A DNA stretch of 64,000 bases from Zopfochytrium polystomum. Taxonomy: Eukaryota > Chytridiomycota > Chytridiomycetes > Chytridiales > Chytridiaceae. The stretch covers positions 1 to 64,000 of the forward strand of contig JAIVFJ010000049.1 of NCBI GenBank assembly GCA_025765615.1, in the 5' to 3' direction. Position numbers and translations under genes: made by a program. The first letter of the stretch is position 1, and the number at the start of each line of letters is the position of its first letter. The notes below the pieces were generated by a model that had not been told where the DNA came from, did no database searches, and saw nothing but the letters and a program-made list of their open reading frames with translations. Below are positions 43,715 through 55,660 of this stretch, piece after piece.

Positions 43715-46700
43715 ATGAGCCACCACCGCCCAGGACCATCGCCGCCGCCACTGGTCGCGACCAGCGCGCCGCCGCTTCCCCACAAACAGCAGCAACAGCA
43801 GCAGCAGAACCACCGTGTGCAGCACTTGCAGCGTAATCCGTCATTGCAGCAACAACAGCAACGGCGAGGGGGACGGAGAGGAGGGAGAGGAGGTGCGGGA
43901 GCGAATGGCGGACCCAGAGCGTCATCCGCGAGTGCAGCACCACCACCAGCGGCAGTGGCGGGAACAACGACAGCATTACCACCAGGAGCAGAAGGCGACC
44001 GACCACCTCCGCCAGCAGCGAACACGCACGATAGACACCTTGATTTGGACGCTGGTGGGCCAGTATCGCAGGTGGCCCATCCTGCATCTGCATTGTCGTG
44101 GCTCTCACACACGTCACCGTCGCCGCCCCCTTCATCTTTCCCTACTCATCAGACTTATTCGATTTTCCCTCTAACTGCTGCATTGCCGGTACCGAGTGGC
44201 AACAGGCGTGGCGGGAGTACCGGACACGGCGTTAAACAGCTTGTCTCCGGCAATCACCTTTCAGACCACTTGATCGGCTCACATCTCTCAAACAGAACGC
44301 GAAATAGGTGGTCAGGATCCGCTGCTACACCGTTACAAGCCAGCGAGAGACTCCCACCCACTCTACCCGCCGCGAACACTTCTGGATTCCCTTCCGCCGA
44401 GACTGATCGTTTGAATTCGCACAGCCTTACAAGCCAAATAAGGTTTCCACTGGATCAGACCAGCCGCACATCGGATATTCTTAATCCGGCTGCATCGCCT
44501 GGATCTCCCACAACCATGCCCCACCCACCTTCAGTCCTTGACCATCTTGAAAATTCCGAATCCATTGATTCCATCACATTATCAATGGCCATGGATGGCG
44601 CACTGCGCTCGCTGGATTTTCAATCACTGTTAGCCGATCAGAGCATGTCGGCCGTTGCAGCCGTTGCCGCTGCTGCCGCTGCTGGTTTGTTTTGTAACGT
44701 TTCCAAACCAGTCCCACCAGATTCTGACAACTTCAATCTGTACAGCTACCGAGACTTCAGAGGATGTCACGAATAGTGCCGACCTCACTTCCGCCTTCTC
44801 TTTTGCCTTCTCTTCCCTGTCCGATAGTTCCCATCCAGATGTTCTTGAACCGCGAACGGGCTTTCGACCATCCCCATCCTCCGATCCATCGCTAGGCGCA
44901 AACCGCAACTCTGCGGAAGGCGCTGATCTTGATTCTAGGCAAACACAGACGCAGTACAGCGGGGAGTCTACCCATGCTCAAACATCTGCGCTGAGCGCAA
45001 CCTTTCTCAGTGCGTTTTCCTTGTTGGATCAGAAACAGGCAGATCCAACGTCAACGCTCAAGCGGAAGAGGAGCTCCGACTCGCCTGAGCAACAACCACC
45101 ATACCCAGCACTGTTGCAGTCGCTTTTGAACGGATTGGGAATTGCTTCACCTGCGGAAATGGCAAAACCCGCTGTCGCTGAGAATGGTCCGCAGGATTCG
45201 GAAGTTCCTGCCGCTTCAGCCGATGTTATTATGACTGATCCCGACCAAGAAGAAGCCTTTCGGGCTTTGAGGGAGGCCGTGGAAGGCCTCATGGGAACGC
45301 TTGCGGACGGGCAACATTCGATTGAAGATGTCGCTGCGGCTGCGGCTGCAGCGGCCAGTGTTCTTGGGGCCGAACCAGGTCTAGGCGATATCTCACAACT
45401 GGAGGAGTTATCGAAAGAAAACGATTTGTCGAAACCCTCCAATGAAACGCAGCCTTCTCAAAGCAATACCCAAGAAATCTTTATTGATTCCTTCCCAAAA
45501 AGCCAAACAACCTCTTCGAGAGTAACAGATGCTGAGACGATTTCCTCTACTGCTTCAAGCTCGGCACCGTCGGAGAAGTCGAGTCCTGCTCTTAAAGTGT
45601 CGTTGTCAAGTTCTACTTCGGTCGAAGCCATTTTGACCGCTCGGAAGAAGGCAAAAGTTGATTCCGAACCAGCAGACGTCGATTTTTCCAGTGCTGGTCC
45701 AGACGGTGCATTGCTTCTTCCTCAGAAAGAACCTCTCCAACAACAAGATATTCCACCTTCAACTGCTGAGCAATGCCAGACGGGCGGACGTGGGGAAAAA
45801 AGCTTTGTCCGTGAGGAAATGGATAAGGTTGAAGCGGGCGGAACGACGACATTCATTCACTCCACCGATGCCACACTTGGCTCCAAGACGGATCCTGGGC
45901 GGAGTGCAGCTTTAAACGCAGAACCGAAAAGCGGGGAGGACGAAGCGGAAGATGGCACGGTTCACGTATGCGATATGTGTGGCAAAACCTTTTCACGGTA
46001 ATACCATTGCAGTGTAAGCAGTATTAAAATTTCGACAGGTCATACAATCTCGCAAGTCACATCAAAACACATATGGACGTCCGACCTTTCCCTTGCAGCT
46101 TTTGTGATCAACGGTTTGCAAGGTAATGAAAGGAGAATCGTCGAGAAAAGACTTGTTTACACGGAATTGTGTCAGAAAACACGATTTGAAGCGGCATGAA
46201 AAGAGGCACTCAAACGACAAGCCCCACATGTGCAAAATTTGCGGCCGAACTTTCGCTCGGTCAGGCCTTCAATTTCCCTTTGTGTTCTGAACTGACTTAT
46301 GTGTTTGCAGAAGAGACGCATTGAAGCGACATGAGAACATGGATCCGATCGGTAAAAAAATGTACTGCATCGAAGACAATGTCGACCCAAACAACCCATC
46401 CGTTCTTCCCGCGAGTGAAGTGACCAGAGCTGGACAGCCGGTTAGCTCTGATTTGCCGAAAGAACCCGAAATATTGAGACGAAGCAGTACTGAAACTGCA
46501 AACGCTTTGGCAACAACTCTTCCTGTCAGTGCCGGTGCGTCAGCCCCAGATTCTTCCACCACGGCTCCAGAATGTCGAGCCTCTAAAGACCAGCGGACCC
46601 CGACTTCTGATATTTGGATTACCAACGATCGACGAGACGCCCCACGTAGCCCCCACCGACCATTTCTCCACCCGATCGAAACACACCTTCCCCGCGAATC

Positions 46701-47271
46701 GATGTCCACCTCACCCTCAGCCTCGGACGATACGCCCCGGCTCGAGGAAGACCGAATGGGAACAGATCTGGATCTGCCAGATGGCCAACCTTTGCCGGCC
46801 CCCAGTCTGAACGGCGCAATGTCGCTTCCAACCAGCGATTCAAGCGGGGCGGAGGCCCGGACGTTCGCCGCGGCGTCAGCAAGCGAAACCGCGGAGCAAC
46901 GGCCCGGCGCGAATGAAGGGGTTGACAACGCCAGCGTCGCGGCTGGCGGCGGCGGCGGCGACGACGACGACAGCGAAGACGAGGCGGGACTGGACGAAGG
47001 CGAGCGAGCCGCCCGGCGGCAGCTTGCCGAGTCGTTCGCCATGTTGAAGGAGCTGTTTGGCCCGAATCCCGGTGCGGCGGCGGAAGCCGTGAGTGCTGCG
47101 GCCGCTGCGGCTGCCGCCGCCGCCGCTGCCGCCGTGTCGGACGAGTCGAGCGACGGACCACGGAGGGACGGAGTGAATGCGGACGCAGTCGCTGCGGCGG
47201 CCGGGTTGACGTCGGAGGAGATGCTGGCGGCCTCGATGGCGCTGTCGGCTGTCACGTCGCTGTTCTCTTGA
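43715..47271 (+). CDS. CRZ1-like C2H2 zinc-finger transcription factor (5 exons)
   Basis: Exons are 43715-44684, 44746-45997, 46039-46122, 46176-46259 and 46311-47271, totalling 3351 nt (1116 aa). The N-terminal ~740 residues are disordered (Gln-, Ser/Pro- and Ala-rich). Three C2H2 fingers follow: CDMCGKTFSRSYNLASHIKTH, trimmed here as CDMCGKTFSRSYNLASH, then CSFCDQRFARKHDLKRH and CKICGRTFARRDALKRH. RSYNLxSH, ARKHDLKRH and ARRDALKRH resemble the finger series of calcineurin-responsive Crz1 factors. Each finger is cut by an intron at the same place (after F-x-R, phase 2). The acidic, Ala-rich C-terminus has a long poly-Ala run (47090-47140). CRZ1 orthology is likely but unproven. No PxIxIT motif was verified. 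Confidence 0.85.
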
Positions 47272-48131
47272 GCATCATGACTTTTGACCGATAGGGGACC
47301 TATGTTGTGCGTGTGTGAGTGTGTGTGTGTCTGTCTGTGTGCGTGCGTATGTTTGCGCCCTTTTTATTTGCGATTGAAGACTGCCTTGCCCATGTACAGT
47401 TCGAGGGAGAGGCGGAAGCGTACTGGCGCTAAGGGGAAAGAGGAAGTTGCGTGGGGGGAAGTGGGTTTGTTAATTTACCCAGGCACGATATGAGCCAACG
47501 CCATAGATCGAAATCGAACTAGCGCTGCCATCGAGGTCCGCCACTCCAGTCCGTGGTGTCATGTCTCGACTCCTTTGGGCTGCTTTCCGTCAAAGTGCCT
47601 CTTGGCTTGATCAGCGGGTCGAATAGATCGGCTCCAGCAAGGTGCGTTCTTGTGCATACGCGGCCAAGAAACAGCAACAACCCACGTTGGAGTTCCGGAA
47701 ATCCGTGTTGAGGAGAATGTATTGCGGCAGAAGGCAAGCGGCTAGGCGGGAGAGTGGAAAAGAATGAAAAGGAGGGAGAAAATGCGGTAGAAGAAGCGGG
47801 TGGAAAGCCACACACCGCTGCCGACCACTCAACAAAAACGAGAAAAACAAAAACAAAAAAACACAGAACAGCAACAGATTAAGGAAAAAAGGATAAGAGA
47901 GAAAAAAGATGGAGAGGGAAGGAGTAGGGAGCCGAAATGCAAATGAGGCATCAGTGCGGCGGTGCACAGTAAGGAAAGGAGAAGAAGTGGCCCCGTGGCC
48001 GAGGCGAAAGTAGAGAACAAGTGGATTAAGGTAAGGACAAGACTGATTATTACCTTCCGCAAAGAGGATAAAAAGATTTCAAGAGCCTAGACGGGATAAG
48101 GGGCTGGGAGCAAAGGATGAAATGAAAATGG
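47272..48131. other. Convergent intergenic region
   Basis: This lies between the 3' ends of the zinc-finger and bZIP genes. It includes a GTGTGTG-rich stretch at 47307-47350. Minus-strand frames at 47519-47967 show no recognisable domain. Confidence 0.5.
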
Positions 48132-51094
48132 CTACCCCGCGCTGTACAGCTGACCGACAGCACCAGTAGCAGCGCTGGGTATGCTCGCGACGGGTAGGCC
48201 TCCTGCGGCATTGGGAGATGATGTTGAGGATGCCGGGCCTGACGGGGTGGAGGGCAGCTGAACGGCTGCCGACGAAAAAGACGACGACGGTGGCGATAAC
48301 GACGAGGCGACACCGTCTCCACTTGCACCGGCACAAACGGTGGCCGCGGCGCCTTTCGCAAGCGACTCTCTAACCCAGTTCTTGGCGGTGGTGGGGTCGT
48401 CGAGACCGCGGTTAAAGTAGTCTTGGGTTCCGAAAATACGCATGCTTGGGTAGCGGACCCAGAACTCGGGCGGAACGCGCCACGATCTGTGGGAAGAATC
48501 ATGGGAAAATAGGGCGGTATTAGTTGCTTCGAAACTTAATTCTTTGGAAATAATCGCCCGCCCTTCTCCCTCACTTTGGGTCGTTCGGTTCTCCAATGCA
48601 CCGAGAGCAGACAAGGACGTCAGCAATGAAAGCTTCGATGTCGATTGAAGGCGGCACGCCCGCAGCCTTGGCCTCCTCTTGCAGCCGAATGAGCAGCTCC
48701 TTCATGGGAAGGCATGGAATGTAGTCAATAAACGGATGGTATCCGTTGGGCGGCGACGTCCGGTGCATCCACGAAACTTGCGATACCTGGTTAGATCGAA
48801 GAGACAGAATGTAAGAGAACAGTGGAAGGACCACCTCGCTTAGTGCTTACTAGCGTCTGTATCGCCCGCTGCGTCATCTCTCGGATAGCTGGCGTGTCCT
48901 CCACCGAATCGTTCGGCCAAATACACGGAGGTTGCTTTGGGACAGGCAATGCCGGAAGCGGGGTATTGCTTAGAGAAAGTGGAGTCATCACTGAGCCACC
49001 AGCCGTCGAGGCAGATGACGGCCAGGCGTCCTGCGTTGAGTGGGACGGATGGGGGGTCGGCTGGCCTTTCGAATGATCATCCTGTTGGTGCTGCTGATAT
49101 AAGTGGCTTTGAGAGTGTGAGTTGGGGTGAGGGTGTTGTGGTTGATGCATAAAAGGGTGGTCTTGTTGGTGCTGCTGTTGAGAGTGGGGATAATGTTGCT
49201 GCTGCGGGTGGGTTTGCGACTGTTGCAACGAGTGATGCATTGAATGATGCTGTGGGTGCTGCAGTAGTTCGTCTGACAGGTAAACCTGTTGCTTTGGCTC
49301 CTCCAACCGTGGTTGGTTGTGGTGATAATAATGTTGGGACGGATGAGGGGACGCTTCCGGACGTGTTGCGGCCGCAGATGACAGTTGTGAAAGCGTTGAG
49401 TTGGCCGCTGCATCCACCATGAGCGGGGCTGACGAACCGTCGACCATCAGCTCTGCGGAAGGTGCATACACCGGGGGAATGGAAAGGAACGGAGGGGCGG
49501 CGCTCTGTCCTGACAGGAAACGCCTATGCATGAGGACACCTTGCTTGTTCTCCGAGTTTGATTCAAACGATAAACCTTGCCGCATCATTGAACGACCATC
49601 GCCCTGCTGGTTCTGCCCGACAAGAGGTAGCTCATTGGAAGAAACAATGGGAAAATTTGCAGACGACATGTCTGGCGGCGATCGAGAGATGGAGGGCTGG
49701 TAATGCGACATGTTCCGCAAATCGTCGCAGGACAGCCCAACGCCGAATTCCGGTGCAACTCCGCTGGGAGGGAAATAAACTGGGTGGTTGAACGGAGAAG
49801 ACATTGGCAGGTTGGCTGAATGCCCCAGCATGCCACGGTTTGCCGCTGGGGACACGACGCCCGCTGGAAGCGCCGGCGCGAGGCTTGGCGTCGCTTGCTG
49901 AGGTTGGTGTCCTGAACTTTGACGGTGGTGATGGTGCGGAAGGCGCTGCTGCTGGGATGGATTTAGTGGCGGCTGTTGGGCAAGAAGCATTTGCGAATCG
50001 TGCGGGCTCGGCTGGATGTGATGCTGCTGCGGCGACACAGAAGCAGAGGTCGAAATGGCATGAGGCTTAGTTACACTAGGGGTGTTTGCCAGCCCTTCGC
50101 GCAGAGATTTGTTTTCCGCCATCAAGTCCGCGTTGGCTGACAGCAGATGTCGAATTTGAGAATCGGCTTCGGCCGAGCGCTTTTCGAGAGCGGCCACACG
50201 CGTTTCCAGTTCTCGGATGTAGTTTTCCTTGCGCTGGCGGAAAGCCCGTTGCGCATCGCGGTTTTGCGCTTTTCGCTTCACCTTGAGGGAAAAAAAAATG
50301 GCTGTTAGCAAAGTGGCCGAGTCAGATTATCCGCGTACTTTTTGAGTCTCGGGGTCCTGAGGCTTACGGCCACGCTTCTTTTTCGATATACCCAATGCAG
50401 CCGGACCAAGCTCGGCTGAGGCAGGAGGTTGATGTGATGAAGTTCCGTTGGTGGCGCCGTGGGCGGCCTGCGATGTCGCATATGGATCTTTCTGCGTTTC
50501 ATCGTCGGGTCGCCATCGACTGTCAGAGGCCGTCTCTTCCCCGTCGTCATTGTCATTGTCATCATACTCGCCGCGGTCTTCCCCGTCATCTTCCATCGGG
50601 ATGAGGACGTCCGAATGAGCTGTTGCCGTCGAAGATGAAGACGTCGACGACGACGACGATGAAGAGAAGTCCAAGCGGGCATGAAGAGGCTGCAATCGTC
50701 GATCTCTGCGATCCTCAAGAGCTGCCGAATTCGAGGGGCCGCTTGAAAGCCTGCGATCCTCGGTCGGCAGCGAGATGGACGAGGTGGTTACTGGGAACTG
50801 CTTTTCGACACCGTTAGGGGAACCGCCAGTCAATGAGGATCCGCAGCGGGAGGAGGCTCGGTGGGGTTCGGCCGCATCTGGATCGGCTGAAAATGCGTCG
50901 GAAGCAACCGAACCAGCTGGGCCCAGAGCTGTCGTCCCTATGGCTTCGTGGTCGCGAGGGAACTGATTGGACTTCGACCTTTTCCGTGAGCTCCTCCTAA
51001 CAGACGGTGGCGGTGCCGCATTGATGGTGCGACCGTCACTATCGACGTTGTCCACACTGCTTAGAATGACCGTTGGTGCAGTCGCCGAGTCCAT
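48132..51094 (-). CDS. Pap1/Yap1-type bZIP transcription factor (4 exons)
   Basis: Exons are 51094-50339, 50281-48851, 48786-48575 and 48486-48132, totalling 2754 nt (917 aa). The first splice joins KKRGRKPQDPETQK to VKRKAQNRDAQRAFRQRKE. This basic region carries the NxxAQxxFR signature of the fungal Pap1/Yap1 AP-1 family, and a leucine zipper (ELETRVAALEKR onward) follows. The middle is a long His/Gln/Ser-rich disordered segment. The last two exons encode a compact cysteine-containing segment (VLVCSRCIGEPNDPK and SWRVPPEFWVRYPSMRIFG). This is unlike the Cys-rich CRD of Yap1, so redox control by that route cannot be assumed. A stress-response role is plausible. Confidence 0.9.
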
Positions 51095-51527
51095 CGTTAC
51101 CGCATTAATCGGATCGAATCACACGTGGGGCGCAAGTAGGGCAGATGCGGGCGGGGTGAAGAAAATATCGCTGGCTGCTGGGTAGGCAGTGGGCTCACTG
51201 AGCGTGGTGGGTAGGGGATTGGACGACGGAGGAGGTACAAGATAGAGAGCAAGAGTGCGAGCAAGACGGAGAGAGAGAGAGAGAGAGAGAGAGTGAGAGT
51301 GTGTGTGTGTGTGTGAGTGCGTGTGTGAGCGGCAGGTGTTACGGGCGACTGTGAGCAGAAAAGCGAGCGGGGAGCCAGCAAAGAAGAACAAGAAGCGACC
51401 TGCGAAACCAAACCGGACACCGGGACAACGAGGCAATTGGCCCAACGGAAGCGACCGCAACTCAATGCGGCGGCAAAGGGAGAGAGAGAGAGAGCGAGAG
51501 AGACAGAGAGAGAGGGAGACAGAGAGA

Positions 51528-51603
<76 letters not shown>

Positions 51604-52251
51604 AAGAAAAGCAGAATGAATGAGAGAGAGACACATCGGAGAGTGGGAGAAAGGGAGAGAGAGTGAGAGACAAAGAGAGTAGTATACAACTAACTAATAT
51701 GTCCCGAGGTGTGGGAGAGAGATGCTTATTTGCCGACGCTCTGTCTCCCTCCCATCTCCGCTTGTTTGGGGTCCGCGATCGACCGCCTCACTTTGGCCCT
51801 GGCAAAAAAAGACCTTCACTGGGAGGAGCACCTTGTCATACATACATACCCACACACAAAAACACACACACACATACACACACACACAGAAGCCACTTTC
51901 CCTCAGTCGCTCGGGCTCTCCTTCATCCCTGTCTGCCTGCTTGTCACCCCACCCCTCGTGTCTGTCTTCGACGGACGACTCGTTTTCTGTCTCCTCAGTG
52001 GGCTTTGGATTCAAAGGAACTAATAATTTTTTAAAGAAATTTCTTTTAAAGAAAGCCCCATTGCCAGTACGTGTGAACACGGCAATTTAGAAATAAAAGG
52101 AAAAAATGGCTGTTTGTCTTGCCGAAAATAGAGTTTTCGCCGCACGGCGGAGTCACGGGGGGCGATGTCAATTGAGGAACCAATCACAAGAAGCGCGTGG
52201 GGAGCAAAAAAAAAACCCAAGAGGAAAAAAAAAAAAAAGGAGACAAAATCT
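51095..52251. other. Promoter side of the bZIP gene and simple repeats
   Basis: No gene. It contains GA runs at 51270-51292 and 51479-51600 (the latter ~120 bp), GT at 51300-51315 and CA-rich DNA at 51850-51890. Long SLSLSL and RERERE ORFs here are microsatellite translations. Confidence 0.7.
51479..51600 (+). repeat. (GA)n microsatellite
   Basis: About 120 bp of nearly pure GA, upstream of the leftward bZIP gene. Confidence 0.95.
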
Positions 52252-53720
52252 TTACGGCTCCAGCAGCGCGCCGCCATCACCAGGACTGTAAGGATAGATG
52301 ACCCAACAGAACGGCACAGAGGTAGTGACGTGGAAGCTAGACTTTAAGAACTCAAAATTAAGAGATTGAAGCTTAGTGTCACTGCAGACAAGGCCAGGAA
52401 AGACATGCTCATGCAAGTTATAGTGGCGTGTCTGAAGAATGGTCTGTGCAGCAAAGTTGTAGATGAGGGCAATAGACTTGCTTTCTGTGTCGAAACCCAA
52501 GAAGAATCCAAGTGAGGCCTGAGGAGAGACCTTGGCCTTGTGTGAGTTTGCAGATTCTGTGTACTCATTGTTGAGTGTGACAATGAGGCAGCCAAAAATT
52601 CAAAGGTGGCATATGTTATGAATCACCCTCTGGAAACCTCTGGAACCTTCTAGAACATTCCTTCATGGAGCCTTGTCGAACATTCTGGGACCTTCTTTGC
52701 TTTCCTGACTTGTTGTCATTGGTATCATTGGTATCATTGTATTACTAATTGCTCTTTCTGGAACTTTCTTTGAGTCTTGACAAGGAAGACTCTCAAAAGG
52801 TATAAAAGGGGGATGGGGGACCTGTCCCATCCCTCAAGTGAATTATTGTTTCCAATACAATCATCACTCCTCTCAGTTCCTTGTCTGCCTTGCCCTGTCC
52901 TGCCATGTTCCTGGCAGCGTAGATTGGTTTTTGGCCTTGGTAATGTTCAAATGGGATGCAACCAGTGTGAGTGTGTTGCACACGATTGTGCAGGAATGCA
53001 GCATGGCATATTGCATAGAACCAGAAGAACCATGGAAGCTGGCTTCAATCAGGAGACAGGACGCAACATGGGTGATGACCTTGATGGCATTTTCTGCAAC
53101 AACATCTCCCTCCTTGACATAAGGGACAGGAGGCTGGAAGATGATGGGCGGTTGGTGGTTGATACAGTTGGTCTCAAATTGCTGAGTATTAACACTGAGG
53201 TTGTCTGCCTGTAAAACTAGTGTTCGACAAATGGGGAAGAGTTGCTCTTCAAAATCAATGTGATCAATTATCTGCTGAGTGAGGCCTGCTGTGCGAGTGA
53301 CAGTGTTGACCCAAATGTAACCTGTGGCGTAGTTGACAATAACTTCAAAGTAGTTAAAACTGTCAAGGGAACGTGTACTGATCTTGCCAGTTTGGTTGGT
53401 ACAGAGCATCTGCAGTGGAGCAAAATCAAAATGAGGCTTGGCAATGAGATGCTGCCAGCACATCTTTGCCATATCGCAAATGAGGCAAGGCTCATGTGTT
53501 GTTGGTGGTGGAGCAGGAGCACTGTTGACATCACCAGACTTGAGAGCGGCAGGTACTTGCTCTCGGTGGATGTGGCCAAAACGTCAGTGCCAGAGGTATG
53601 TGCAGTTGCTGGTGATGCAAAGGCAATGGGCTCAACTGAAATTGTCCTCTGCACAGCTGGGTGCTGGACTGGGATGAGATAGTAAAGGCCATGATATCGA
53701 TCGCCAAGCTTGATGCCATG
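52252..53720 (-). pseudogene. Ty1/copia polyprotein remnant (GAG-pre-integrase and integrase)
   Basis: On the minus strand, frames from 53720 down give HIAKMCWQHLIAKPHF (GAG-pre-integrase, usually WHxRLGH) and LCTNQTGKISTRSLDSFNYF (integrase start). YFEVIVNYATGYIWV and later HSCTIVCNTL follow. The frame continues after the solo LTR as FLGFDTESKSIALIYNFAAQ and TILQTRHYNLHEHVF, matching the conserved copia post-integrase FxGYDxxSKxYRL region. There are frameshifts near 53270-53470 and several stops, and the DDE residues are not all present. The solo LTR at 52614-52916 sits inside the conserved LRHLxIFGC motif. Confidence 0.8.
52614..52916 (+). mobile_element. Solo LTR of the heat-shock-element Ty3 family
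   Basis: 303 bp, from TGTTATGAATCACC to CATGTTCCTGGCA. It matches the 353-bp LTR at 22310 with ~50 bp deleted in the HSE region and point changes. The flanks GCATA and GCGTA (left and right) are 4/5 identical and probably a decayed TSD. Removing the LTR and one flank rejoins the copia frame as LRHL-stop-IFGCLIV. Confidence 0.88.
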
Positions 53721-54464
53721 TTGAGATGCGAGCGTAGTCAGTCAAGAAGGAAGACAGAAACTTGAGTGAATAGCATCCCAGCAGTTGGGTCCCGGAGGGC
53801 ACGCAACACAGAGAGAGAAGCAGGTCCTTTAGTGATGGGATGTGTGGCACATTGCAGAGTACCACATCAAAACCAGGAAAAGTGAGAGTGACAGATCCAA
53901 TTCCTTCAATGCAGCATTCACGGTCATCTGCTAGGCGGGCATGGTGTTCAGTTTCAAATCGTTGGTACTCAGTGAATTGCTCCTGTTGTGAGACTGTGCT
54001 CTCTAACTCCTCACCTAGGGCTATAGGTGGAAACTAGAGCATGGACCTAAATACCAATCCTGACTAATGAAAGGGGGGCAAAAGGAGGGTGTCTAGGGGC
54101 ACTAGACAGGAAAGTATATTTGGGGACTTAAAAAGCCCAAGAAAAACACAAATAAATCTCTAACACAAAAGAGGGGTTTCTCACACCATAGCATGAAACA
54201 GACACAATCACAAAAGAAAGCATAATCCTCTGGTGCAAGACACAGAAGGGTTTCATCTGGGGCACAAGGCAAAAGCCAAGTTAGACCAGAGACAGGACCG
54301 ACTGAATCGGTAAGGGAAGTGACAAGCCGCTACAACCCATCAAAAGAAACAACAAAAGAAATAAACAACAAGTCAAACCCTGAGTTGGAGGGGGTTGGAG
54401 AGACAAAGGGCAGACACAAGGAACAGTTTGTGTGCAGAGGTGCCTGTTGAACCAAATCAGAATA
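53721..54464. other. Intergenic, nothing recognised
   Basis: This probably includes decayed 5' copia sequence at its left. No intact frame. Confidence 0.45.
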
Positions 54465-55559
54465 TGAGATCTCCTCTTCATCTTCAGGGGCTTATCTATA
54501 GTCTAGTGGCAAAAGGGATAAGACAAGTCTTTAAGATGGGAAGCTCCTGGTTATTAGCAGAGCCAGTACCCTGGATTCAGCTCAAACTCAACAAAGATGG
54601 ATGATGTGGTTCAATTCTGTCTTTATTCAAGGACAGCTAGACCAAGTGGAGTTGCTCAATGAAGAGTACCCCACAGGCCCCAGGTTCAAGCCCTGACTAT
54701 CCAACATGGTGACCAACAGGCAGCAGTTCAACAAGGGGATGCCCTAAGGCAGTATGGCATCTGCCAGTATCACAGAGACAGAGCTCAATGTGAGAACCAA
54801 CCAGGTAGGGGAAGGAAGAGAAAGGAAAGGGAAGGAAACCTCACCCCAGCTTGGCATACAACACACTGGCCTGGGGAAATCATACCTCTACTAGCTTGGT
54901 CTGGTAGCACTGGCCTAAGAGGACTCCATCCCCAGCTTGGTCTGGTAGCTCTGGCCTAGGGAGAAACACCAAAGAGGAAAGAAAAGGATTGGTTGTTACC
55001 TAGGTAGGATTTATTGAGAGAGAGTAGATATATATAGAACAAAGGAGGGGAGAGAGGGAGTATTTATAGGAAAGGGGAGGAGAGAAAAAAGGAAAGAAGG
55101 AAGAAAGAAAGAAAAGAGAAAAAGGGAAAGACATAACAAAAGGAGAAAATGAAAGAAAGAACAAGTTGGAAGGGTGAATCACTCTTTCAGCCACACCCCC
55201 CCTCCACCCAGTGTCTCTCCTGCCTCCAAATTTGGGGTGAACATAATTTGAGGCTTTGAGGCCACATCAGTGCAGGGACAGTGGATTGAAAGGTGGGAAA
55301 ATGAGAGAAAAAGGAAAATGAGTAAAAATAAGAATGAATAGGATGAATGAGGGGTGTGCCCCTTGTGCTTAGGCCCATTCAGCACAAGGAACACAGGATG
55401 CTCTTTTATAGTGATAAACACTAGAGCCCGTGAGGGATGTGATGAATGGTAATAAAAAATAAATATGGGGGGCCAATATAATGACATAGTCACAACTGGG
55501 GAAGAGCTTTTAGGGAGACCCCAGTTAAGACCATGATCAGTGAGATTAGGAATCTCACA
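54465..55559 (-). repeat. 3' LTR of the AP-endonuclease element
   Basis: 1095 bp. On the minus strand it begins TGTGAGATTCCTAATCTCAC and ends GGAGATCTCA. It includes an internal tandem duplication of an AGCTTGGTCTGGTAGC unit (~54890 and ~54935) that is missing from the solo copy at 3259-3981. Confidence 0.9.
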
Positions 55560-55562
55560 GTA

Positions 55563-55572
55563 CCTCTTTTTC
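55563..55572 (-). other. Polypurine tract
   Basis: GAAAAAGAGG on the minus strand, 3 nt before the 3' LTR. Confidence 0.8.
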
Positions 55573-55660
55573 AATATCCTAGCGCCCCGTTCGCAGGATC
55601 AGTACGACAGTGGTAGGGAGTCGAGAGCGTTCGTCACCAGATGGACGCCCTATGGATCCA

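Noticed and set aside
51119..51673. ORFs reading SLSLSL and RERERE upstream of the bZIP gene
   Set aside because: Microsatellite translation.
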